From: Hybos culiciformis | Lineage: Eukaryota > Arthropoda > Insecta > Diptera > Hybotidae | Assembly (NCBI GenBank): GCA_964007475.1 | Contig: OZ023274.1 | Location: 33,649,491 to 33,713,490, forward strand | Direction of reading: 5' to 3' | Length of the DNA stretch: 64,000 nt | Shown: one piece after another, positions 50,400-61,400 of the stretch | Layout of the letters: the number at the start of each line of letters is the position of its first letter | How positions within the stretch are numbered: the first letter of the stretch is position 1 | Made by a program: the position numbers and the translations under genes | The notes under the pieces: generated by a model | Seen by the model: only the letters and a program-made list of their open reading frames with translations | What the model was told of the DNA's origin: nothing | The model's database searches: none

Positions 50400-51120
50400 C
50401 AAAAAGAAAAATGAAAGTTTGCGATTTGCGAAAAATAAAAACACCGCCCGCGCAAAAACAAAATCAAATATGTTTTTATAAATTATTTTTTTTAATTTTT
50501 AAAATCTAAAATTAAAATATTTTTTAAAATATTTTTATTTATTTATTTTTCTTAAATTTTAAAACTATTAATTTTCTTTCTTTCTTTCCTTCTGTACAAA
50601 AAAAAAAGTCAACCCGAATTGCAAAGTTCTTTTTCTTTTGTTGTTGCTTTTGACCAATGTTGCCGTGTACTTAAATTTTTTTAGTATCATTTGAGTTAAA
50701 AAATTCTAGGTACTACATTTTTATTTTTACGTATCATTTTTTGCGGTTCTAAAGTACAAAAAATAAGTAAAATAAGCGCATTTTTAGTGTAATAAATTAA
50801 AATACAGTTCTTTTTTAAAAATTATTTGTTTATTACGCAATAGCGAAATCGGCAATCGTCTCAGCCCCGCGCTTATGTTGACACCGGCAAAACGACAAAG
50901 GGGAAAGAATATTTCATCACAAACAGAAATATTAAAGTAATTGTATTTGTTTAAATAATTTTATTTTATTTAAAGTGCTTATAGATAGGTTAAATGTTTA
51001 TTCAACTTGTCTTCAAAAAGGTTGTAAAAACTTTATTGCGTACCATTCAAAAATCGTACCACACCAGACTAAAACGAACCAAAAAATACAAAAAGTGGAC
51101 GAATGGCAATAGTGATGTTG
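50400..51120 (-). promoter_or_regulatory. Putative promoter region of the distal first exon
   Basis: GC-rich patches (CACCGCCCGCGCAAA near 50443; CGGCAATCGTCTCAGCCCCG near 50849; ACACCGGCAAAACGACAAAG near 50881) stand out from the AT-rich surroundings directly upstream of the candidate ATG at 50329. No TATA box is evident. This rests only on composition and position. Confidence 0.3.
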
Positions 51121-51269
51121 ACAGCAACTAGTGCTACCTCTTGAAATTTTATTTTAAAGTACTATTGAGAAGTTTAGGAAATTTCTCTCGATCAATTTTT
51201 TTAAATTGATTTGTGTGAAAGTTCATCCTTTATAGATACATTTTTTGAATGGAAAACCTCCCATAACGG

Positions 51270-51610
51270 GCTGTCTACATTAGCGATTTAGAATCGCGCG
51301 TATTTATGAATGTATTCTATTTTTTCTGTTTCATTTATTAGTATTTGTGTGTGCTCAATATGCCACTGGGTTAGATTTACAGCATGCGATTTTCATACAT
51401 TTTTCCAAATTGTACCATTTTACTTGACTTAAATGTCAAATTAATAAAAAAAAAGCAAAATTTGTGAGAAATGTCAAAAAATACGCATGCTGAAAAATTA
51501 TTCAAAATCAGCATGCGTATTTTGCTGCGATTTTGGATTTTGTATAAAGATACACGAATACATTTAAAGAACAAAATCGCATGCAGGAAAAATACGCTAA
51601 TGTAGACACC
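51270..51610. mobile_element. Short TIR element (341 bp)
   Basis: TGTCTACATTAGCG at 51272 is mirrored by CGCTAATGTAGACA ending at 51608. GCATGCG-type motifs recur inside (51383, 51482, 51509, 51579). No coding capacity and no clear target duplication. Confidence 0.6.
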
Positions 51611-52345
51611 TAGTAAGAGAAATTTAACAGGCAAGAAAACTTTTTCATTTGCTTTAGCGGGCTATGAAAATATTTATTGTATTTATTTCAATTGTGAAAA
51701 AAAATGTTGTGGCATTCTCTGGGCTCTATCTTTGTCCGTATACAGTTTTTATGTCTATGATTTAGCAGCCGAAAAATGTTCAAACCGTTATGATCGGCGG
51801 CGGTGTTCTGTGGCGATTGCATTTTTACTTTTTCATTGCTTTTTTTTAATTTTTTTCTTTTGGAATCATAGAATTTGAGGTCTTGGGGAAGTGGTTATCT
51901 AAGTTTTCTATATCCTATGCAAACGTACCTACGTACTCAAGAAAATTTTATGAACATTTTTATTCACGAACTTGTTCATTTGATGATCATAAATATTTCA
52001 GAATATGTATATATAACAACATGAACATTAAACAAGTTACGAATAGTACACAAATGAGTGACACTCCTTTTCCTTATCCTTAATAGATGGATCGGCGGGT
52101 TCGAAGAGTAGGTACCATGGTAAATTGAGATACGATAGAAACCGATTTATATTAAAAATGATTCTACGCACTCATATCTACGATATGGCCATACTGACGT
52201 TCCTAACTGAAATAAAACACATTTAAAATAATAAAAATATTTTTATTGTAAGTAAAATCGACGTAAGAGCTGAATTGTATATTCATATACAAGCCCACTT
52301 TCCATCAGTCAAAAATTGTAAATGAAAATACAATCAGCAAAAAAT

Positions 52346-52590
52346 AAAAAAAAACACACGAAGCAGTCATAGAACTGCCGACAGAAGTTTATACTTAAAG
52401 ATTTAAAAACTATGAAATAACAGTGGCTACAAATAATGGACTGCTTTTGGACTGATGGACTGATTTTTATTTTAATTTACATTTTGTACTGAGCAGCCCA
52501 TTATTTGTAGCCACTGATATTCATAGTTTTTAAATCTTTAAGCATAAACTTCTGTCGGCAGTTCTATGACTGCTTCGTGTGTTTTTTTTT
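52346..52590. repeat. Inverted repeat, about 100-bp arms, next to a tandem array
   Basis: 52346-52446 and 52492-52590 are reverse complements with few differences. They include CACACGAAGCAGTCATAGAA, CTGCCGACAGAAGTTTAT and CAGTGGCTACAAATAATGG, with a loop of about 45 bases. The right arm runs straight into the tandem array. Confidence 0.8.
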
Positions 52591-52591
52591 T

Positions 52592-53535
52592 GGCCGGGTC
52601 GACCCTACTCCTTCTACTACAACCCAAAATTTTAAGCCAACTAACCTTTATTTCATCGAAAATAATTTTTTTGATAAAAAAAAAATTTTGGTCTTTTTTG
52701 GGTAGGAGACCCCCTCCCCCTCCTGATCCGATCCAAAATTTTCATGCCGGCCACGTTCATTTAACGACAGGTAACGTTTATAATTAAAAAAATAAAATAA
52801 AAAATTTTTTGGGCCGGGTGGACCCTACTCCTTCTACTACTACCCAAAATTTTAAGCCAACTAACCTTTATTTCATCGAAAATAATTTTTTTGATAAAAA
52901 AAAAATTTTGGTCTTTTTTGGGTAGGAGACCCACTCGCCTCCTGCTCCGATCCAAAATTTTCATGCCGGCCGCGTTCATTTAACGACAGGTAACTTTTAC
53001 AATTAAAAAAATAAAATAAATTTTTTTTTTGGGCCGGGTCGACCCTACTCCTCCTTCTACTACCCAAAATTTTAAGCCACTAACCTTTATTTCATCGAAA
53101 ATAATGTTTTTGATAAAAAAAAAATTTTGGTCTTTTTTGGGTAGGAGACCCCCTCGCCTCCTGCTCCGATCCAAAATTTTCATGCCGGCCACGTTCATTT
53201 AACGACAGGTAACTTTTTTTTGGGCCGGGTCGACCATACTGCTCCTTCTACTACCCAAAATTTTAAGCCAACTAACTTTTATTTCATCGAAAATAATTTT
53301 TTTGATAAAAAAAAAAATTGGGTCTTTTTTGGATAGGAGACCCCCTCGCCTCCTGCTCCGATCCAAAATTTTCATGCCGACCACGTTCATTTAACGACAG
53401 GTAACTTTTACAATTAAAAACAAAAAAAAAATAATTTTTTTGGGCCGGGTGGACCCTACTCCTTCTACTACTACCCAAAATTTTAAGCCAACTAACCTTT
53501 ATTTCATCGAAAATAATTTTTTTGATAAAAAAATA
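52592..53535. repeat. Tandem array, about 4.4 copies of a 220-bp unit
   Basis: Units begin GGCCGGGT(C/G)GACC at 52592, 52812, 53032, 53223 and 53443, with spacings of 220, 220, 191 and 220. The third unit has a 29-base deletion. Each holds CTACTACCCAAAATTTTAAG, a poly-A run, GGTCTTTTTTGGGTAGGAGA and CATTTAACGACAGGTAAC. The last copy breaks off near 53535. Minus-strand open frames are repeated translations of the unit and are not genes. Confidence 0.9.
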
Positions 53536-54295
53536 AGTCTGAAGGTGCCAGGTTCGAACCCAATTATGATTTGTTTTTTTTTAATATTTGAAAAATGATG
53601 ACGGACGATTCTCAGAAAAATGATGACGATTCTCAGAAAAATTCTATATGAAAATGGATTTTTACCCTCTACCAAATTTCTGCCAACGCCGCTAAAGAAG
53701 TATAAACTTCAAAAAAATATATTTTATCATGAGATACAATTAATGCATGCTAGAACTTGTTGTTTTTACAATCTTAAGCTTCCGTTAACCACCAACTTGC
53801 GATATTGGCACGAAATTCAACGCTGTCGTGAAAATGCTTGTGCTTTGTTTTGTTAGATCTAAATAACGATGTCAACCGTACCTAATATCGTCAACTTACG
53901 ATATTAAACGGCAGAAAAAAATTTGCAATTATCGTATAAGTATATCCATTTAGGCAATGTTAGTAAATTAAGCGATCATCGCAAAAAGTTAAAAATGTGA
54001 AAATTTGATAGAAATTTTCAAGTTTTCCAATAAATTTTAATTGTTAAAAATATAATATAATTTTTTTCATAAAACCATGTAAAAAAAATGAGGACTCTTG
54101 AAGAAAAATTTTAAAACAAACAGTTTTTTGCTTCCTGTGAAAACTAGGTAGTGTTTTTGAGATACGATAGTACTCTTCGGACCCGTCGATATTTTGATTT
54201 GACTATAGAATCGTTTGAAAATACTATTCTCCATTTCATTCGAATGAAAATAAAATTCCTTTAGGTACCTGTAACTGAATTGCATCTAAATAAGA
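53536..54295. other. End of the tandem array; tRNA-like box B; no gene seen
   Basis: GGTTCGAACCC at about 53556 matches a Pol III box B but has no partner box A. A short duplication AAAAATGATGACG with ATTCTCAG follows (53591-53637). The motif GCTAAAGAAGT-ATAAACTTC at 53691 is shared with 9887. The plus frame 53620-53856 is not recognised. Confidence 0.45.
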
Positions 54296-55261
54296 TTTAA
54301 GAATATTACAATCGTATTGGAATACTTAATAATATCGATTGATCGTCTTTCGACCACAATTTGAAAATGAGATAAGATTAACTCACGGTCACCATTCATC
54401 AAAGGAAGGAACTAAAGAGGAAGAAAGCGGTGAGTATCAATGCTTATGATTCAGTCATAACACTTCCATCATTTACTTCTATGTGTATAATCCATCCTTC
54501 TAAAATTACGGAATTGCTGACTACCTATTATGTGATAGTTTTAGTTATGACGTAAATGCTCCAATCATTTACAAGACAGACTTTTTTTTTAAATATTTTG
54601 CATTAACGAAATGTGTTTAGAATATAAATTAAAACCTATATTAATAAGGAAATGAGCCAATGAGGCAATAAAAATTCTTATTGTTTCATATTTGTTTGTA
54701 TGTATAATATGTATATATATTTTTTATATAATTGTATTTATAATATCTTATTAATAACTACACAATAATTTTGTTAAATATTTTGGAAGGCAAAAAAGTA
54801 CACTTTTTTTTAGGTTTAGTCTACCTACTCAAAATAGTATTTCTATTTCCTTTTTAGTTGAATTAAATATTTAATGGTAAATAAATTTAACAATTGTTAA
54901 GGTTTTTAAATTATTAAATATCTTAATTTTTTGTATATATATAAAATCTAACAAGTAAAATAAACTTACATTTTTTTTTTATCAATCTATAAAATAATTA
55001 TAAAGTTTTCAAAATTAACATAAAAAATCAAATCTTGAAATATAACTTTTTTACTTAAAGAGCCCACTTTTTTTGAAAAAATATTTAGAAATACACAATG
55101 TATGAAAAAAATGGGGGCATTATTAGTGCTACCCTACGAATGCATGCAAATTCGATTTCATTTTAAAAGTTGTTTTCTATTTTATAAATTAAAAAAAATT
55201 AATTACATTACACATATATTTTTTGAAATTTCATAAATTATTATTTTTTTTTTTTTTTAAC
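54296..55261. other. 3' flank of kst, no gene seen
   Basis: AT-rich DNA with poly-A/T runs. On the minus strand directly after the kst stop there is an A-rich stretch but no standard AATAAA within the first 100 bases. I see no coding frame or mobile element. Confidence 0.5.
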
Positions 55262-55470
55262 TTATTGATGACTCGATCGTTTTTTATCTTTACGGCCAAA
55301 TAAAGCAAACATTTTTTTTGCTTTCTCTTTGCTCCCTTTAACACCGGATATCGAAGATATTGATTGTGCTTCACTTTCACTAGAACTTTCAGCTGACATT
55401 CGAGACGTAGACGATGTATCGTGTTGTAAGGATACTGGTCGAGATGTATCATAACGAGTGGCACCCCAAC
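55262..55470 (-). CDS. kst: kst last coding exon
   Basis: Acceptor ACACTTTTAG, then 68 codons and stop TAA. It completes the split Gly codon and encodes GWGATRYDTSRPVSLQHD, a Ser/Glu-rich stretch (SAESSSESEAQSISS), and a very basic end (KEKAKKMFALFGRKDKKR). An intron of about 1.7 kb separates it from the previous exon. The basic Phe-containing end resembles membrane- or calmodulin-binding helices, but no function is shown. Confidence 0.75.
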
Positions 55471-58400
55471 CTAAAAGTGTAAGAAAAGAAATTAATATTG
55501 ATTCTTTGTAAAAGGGAAAGAATTTTACGATTCCCACAATAAAACCTCACATAAATAATAATTTTTAAATAATTACATATGTATAAATTTATGATATTAT
55601 ATAAACAAAAATTTTTTTAACTAAAAACTCAGAGCAATTATATCAATTATTAAAAAATGCATGCTATTGTAAGTCTCGAGTTTACTCAATTACATTTCAA
55701 AATACCTTATCCATAATAATATCGATATCTTATTTATTAAACAGTTTGTTTAAATAAAGTTGACGTTCTTTTAATTTGGCAGCTATTAGTATAAGCTGTA
55801 TTTCATTATGCTTACATTACAACATATTTCACAGAAAAATTAGCCACTTCTTACCAAATATTTTTCCCTTACGAATCTTCAATAAAAGCATTTTACTTAA
55901 ATATGTTTTTGTACATAAGTTATCAAAGTTATCACTCAAAAGTTAGGGACAAAGTACCAAATGGTTCATTATTGAACATGAAGTTTATTTATGTCAAAAT
56001 TGTATAAAGTTGGTAGTAATACGGAGAGTATGTAATACTATTAATTAATTTAATTTTGATATTAATTTTATTATATTACGTTTAAAGTAATTTTTCTGTC
56101 ACATAGTTTTTTTTTTATGAATTAATTAAACGACAATTAATTAATTTTTGATTTGTTATGTACGTGTTCATAATATGTACAATTTCAAAATTAATTGGGA
56201 TTTTATTAATTTATCACTAAGTATAAATTTGAAGATAATATTGATCCTAAACTTTTGAGCGCTACTGAAAATGCAATATATTTTATTTTCTTTTTAATTT
56301 ACCTTAAAATTATATATGTATATAGTGTTAGTAAATTTCACAAATAGAAACCAAAAATAAAGTCTACTGATTGAATAAAACATAAGTTATCATCGACATA
56401 CAAGAGATTTTTCTGAATTTCCTACTGATCTAATTTGAGTTTTTTTTTCGGATTCCAAAATATTAAAACAGTGTTCTTTTGAATGTCGGCGATATCATGC
56501 ACTTGATAATCAACAATTATTGTTTACAATTATAATATTGTATCTACATAAACCAACTACTGTTTCTGATCTTAAATGTATTTCGAATTTTGATTAATTT
56601 GAACGCAGATATTTAATCACAAAACTATATTGAATTACTTGGTAGTTATTTTTTTTTTCGAACAGGTTCTTCTTGCCTTCAGAACCTCATAATGTATTTG
56701 CTAATAAATTTAGTTATATGAAGGAAATTTATTCAATAAAAGCAGTAAGCAGGAAAAATTAAGTTTTGTAGTTGTGACGGAGTTTTAATTTTCAAAATTT
56801 TAATTTTGATCACAAAGCTACACGAAATGTTCTTACAAACACGAGAGAAAATCCTAGCTTAAAACTTTAGAATACAATCAATTCCATCGAAATTTTTAGA
56901 AAAAACTATATAGACACTTAATGAATTTCAAGGATTTATTGAAATTCAGAAAATTTCATCAACTAAATATACATTTACCATAAGCATACATTATGATACG
57001 TTACAATACTATTGAATTTTCAGCCAGTTTCAAATAAGAAATGTAATCAAAGAAATTTTTTGTTAGTTACTCTTAACATCATAATATTGAAAATAGCAAA
57101 GAAAATTAACATTGTAAACTAAATATGAAAACATTTTAAAAAAAAATCTAACCAGCTGGATCATTATTTGCATACGAGGAACTATTAAAATCAGAAAAAT
57201 TTTGATGCCAAGTTGTTCGACTGCCTGGTATACTATTGCTTTCATTGTTAGTCGTGTTTGAAGTTTTCTGCTGCTGTGTAGGTTTATTGAATGATCCCTC
57301 ACGTGAGGGATGCGTTGTTATTTGTTTCGAATGATGTACTGGTTGCTGTTGTTGTTGAGTTCCAAAACTAGAATGTGGCTCTAAGGCCGTAGACTTACCA
57401 AAACTGGATAAACGATGATGTGGTGGTGGCGGCATGGTTGACGGTAATGGTGGAGGATCAACTATTTTTATGTAATACATAATAATAATTTTAACTCTCA
57501 TGCTTATGACATTTTTTTCACCCAACAAATTAATAAAAATTAAATTTAAGAAAACTAAGAACTTTTCTGAAAAAATGGATCTAAAGAACTTAAAAATTAT
57601 CGAATCAATTAATTCGTTGACAATTAATTAAGAAAAAATTAGAATTTGTGAAAAATAAAATTCCACGAATCTCACACTCGCTGTCTTTTAAAATTACTTA
57701 CTAAAATATATTTAGTTGATTTCAGTTCTTTTATAAGTTTCTAATTCGAAAAAGAAACCGTAATCGATATATTTTATTTCTTAATTATCATCTTAATCTC
57801 ACCTGAGTGTTTTGCATCACTATTTCGTTTCCATATTTCCTCATTTGAACCATTTTGAATGCCAGTGACTCCAGATGGCAATGTTGCTGTTTGTCTTAAT
57901 TGTATGTTACTATAATTGCTGTTCGAATCGGTTATATCTTAAAAGAAAAATAATTAGTTTTAAATCGAGAATTTTTTTTTTTTTAAAATACCAGTTCCAC
58001 TTCCTGTATTGTTTGTGTGTTTCCTTAATGTAACAATATTTTCTGTACTTAGTCGATTCGTTGGTGTCGTCACAACTCTTGGTGGGATAGGAGGTTTGTC
58101 AGCTAAGCCGGTAGGCGATGATGATGGCTGCGCATTCTATTTTAAATTTGGAAAAAAAAAATTTATGAGTTTTATATATGAATTAAATTCAGTTTTAGGT
58201 TTGATGTGTAAGTTTGGACTGTGCGATAGTTATAATGTATGTTTGAAAAGGTTTTGTTATATAATATAATAAACACAACAGCAAGTAGATAGTGCGCTAA
58301 TAGCTGATAGTAGTAAAGCCGATTACAAAATTTTAATAATCAATTAATTAATAATTGGATTATTTATAAAAAAACGAATTAAGTTCTTAGTAAATTTCTG

Positions 58401-61400
58401 TCTGTTATTTGTTTCAAAAATCTTTGGTGAATTGATCTCGGTTATATTCTTAGTTTACCACAGATAGATACGACACAGGATATTAAATTTTTTTTTATTT
58501 TTGTCGTTTTTTATTCAATTCACAAGCAATTCCTTTTCAATTTAGGCCCATTATTGATCTAAAGAACTATATTTTCTTCAACATGATACTTACTATCTTA
58601 CGTACTTAGAAATTTAATTAAAATGAAAATTAAATTAGGCTAAAAAAGTGATGAAAATGTTAAAACTAATAGGTTAACAGAGAATTTAAACACAGAAAAA
58701 GCAACAAACTAAAAGCACTGAGGAAAATTTGTATCAAGTTACATTATTGTTTTGTTGCTGTTGGTGCTGTTGCTGCTGTTGTAAGATTTGTTGTTGTTTA
58801 ATTAAAAAGTTCATTTGCGGTGTATTAGAACTTCCCCCAGACATACTGCTACCAATTGAATCATTCCTTGAGCTACGTCTTTGTGAATCTGGCGAAGATG
58901 CACGTGAACTTAAGGGTGAATTATCCACTGGATCATGGCTACTTGCAACTTTTAAATCAGTTACACTGTTTGATTGCTGTTTTTAATTTTTCATATTTTT
59001 TTTTAAGCAGCGGCAAGTGAATAAAATAAAATTATATGTATAAAAAAAAAAACTTGTTAAAAAAAATCAAATTTTTCAAATAAAAATTAAATTGCTTATT
59101 GAAATATTGTGTGTTTTTTTAGCCAAATTGACACATCTTATGTTTCATTTCATTGAAAATTTTTGTTTTTTGTCTTTAATTTTTTTTAACTACGTGTTTC
59201 TATAACTAATTAATTATCCAAATAAAACCAAATCTAAAATGTCAACATCAATAAATAGATTCAATTTAACAAGATAGGTAGGTAGTTGCGAAAAAAGATT
59301 AAAATTTATATTGTAAATATTATTTAATTGATTTTTTTAGGCTAATATGCATTTTATATGGTACTTGTTAGTGATAGTGATAGTGAAAGTAAAAACTTTA
59401 CTAGTTTGTTCGGAGAAGAATTTTTCCATTTAATATTGGAATCATATAGATATACGAAATATCGAACTCAAAAATAAGTTTTCGAAAAAAACATTAACAC
59501 CTCTTTCTATATAATTATTAAAAATTTTTTTGTTTTACTATTAAGCTATTGTTGACATTAAAAGTTTGATATTTATTTTTAAAATTTATAATCAAAATTT
59601 CTACTAACCTTCATTGATTCATCATAACTTAAAAGTTGTAAATTTGGAGGTAGACTAGCATGAAATGAAATTTTCTTAACCCATTCCTTTAAGAGTTCAT
59701 CAGTGGGAGCTTCAAATAAAAATTCTGATCCATCAGGTAATTTTAAACGGAAAACACGTTTCTTTTTTGTATAATCATCAGCTCGTTCGCATTTTGCATT
59801 CAAAATATTAACTGGTGCATTTGCTGTTTTTTGTATTATAAAATCATTTTCATCCTTGAAAAAGCATAATAACTGGCCACATAAAACTGTATGAAATGTT
59901 TTCCACGATCGAACTGGCGCCTTCTTTCCGCCCGATTGTAACTCATGTTTTCGCTCAAGAACTCCCTGAATTTCTACAGGAGGTAGTTCGAATTGATCAC
60001 CTCCTCTTTGATTTTTCCTGAAACTTTGTGCTCTTCGTCTTGTTGTGAATGATGGTGTACGTTTTGGTTGTTTCATTAGCATTGATGTTTTCATACTTTC
60101 TGCACGCTTGACAGGTGATCCAGCTGCACCTTCTTGTATCTGGGTTATTGTTAAAAAAAAATTAATGTTTTAATACAAATATTGAATATTATAATTATAA
60201 TAATAATAGAATAAAACTAAAAATTGTAGTTCGCCTTACTTGTAAAATGTTGCCTCCACCTTGATTATTATTATACAAATTATAAGAGTTTTCTGAATAT
60301 TGATTAGCATTCATAGGGGATGAAAATATTGGAGTTTTGTCACTAGTCCCAACTTTAATGCCTATTTTTTCACTACGTCTTCGTTCATCATTAAGTCTCT
60401 GTAATTCCTTCTGTTTTAGAGCTTCCAGTCTTTCCTTTTCGAGTCGTTCTTTTTCTAATCGTCTGGCAACCTTTTCCTCTTCAACTTGCTTCCGGAAACG
60501 TTGTTCTAGCAAAGTAATTCGCTGGATTGCTTGGAATTTATCCTCTTGAGCTGCAACAGTTTTTTCAAAATCTTGATGACGGCGGATCAAGTCTTCTACT
60601 TGCGGAATAGATTCACCTAACTTTGATTCTTTTAAAAGCGGTTCGCGGGATGTGATCCAATTTTCTAAAATTTCTGCATCTTTTAAGAACATTCTTGTAT
60701 CCAAATTAAGTTCATATATTTCTTTTCTCATTTGTAAGGTTCTTTCCAGTAATTCTTGTCGTTGATTTAAGATTTTAATTTTTTCTTGAATCTCGTGTGA
60801 TAAGAAATGTTTTTCGTGAATTAATTTTTTTCCATTAGCAGTAAAACGTTGAAAAGCTTCATCTCTGGAACTTATTTCCGCTGTGTGTTCCTTTATGCTC
60901 AATAAAAGGGATTCAGCTCCTGCAACAGTTGTAGCTAAATCAGGTGCAGTTATTTTCGCTAACATTTCATTGATCCATGCAATCAAATATCTATATTCAT
61001 CAAAGTAAGTCTGAAGTTGTTCAGTTTGATTTAATTTTTCTTGACGAAGTCTCATTTTTTCTAGCAATCCCGACCACGCATTAGTAGTTTCATTTTGTTT
61101 AACTTCAATATGCTCTTTGGCATCAGGATAAGTTTCGCATAATTTTGAAGCTTCTGCTAGAACAGAATGAACTTGCTTTTTAACTGCGGTTATTTCGTTT
61201 TCAAAAACCGCATGTTTTCGGATAAGAGCTTGAATAGTTTCCAAATCTTGACCGTAGTCTTCTGAGTAAATTAAAGATTCTTTCTCATTTATCAAGGAAA
61301 TAGTTTCATCAGCGGTTCTATCATAAGCGTGAACCTGTTTAGCTCCTGCTAAAGCTTCTTGTCGGGTGCTTACTAACTCCTTCAACTCGTCCCAAAGTTG

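Noticed and set aside
52761..53478. Series of 63-72-residue minus-strand frames that look like a gene family
   Set aside because: They are repeated translations of the 220-bp tandem unit.
52592..53535. CRISPR-like or satellite-phage array
   Set aside because: Units are 220 bp without unique spacers, in a eukaryotic context.
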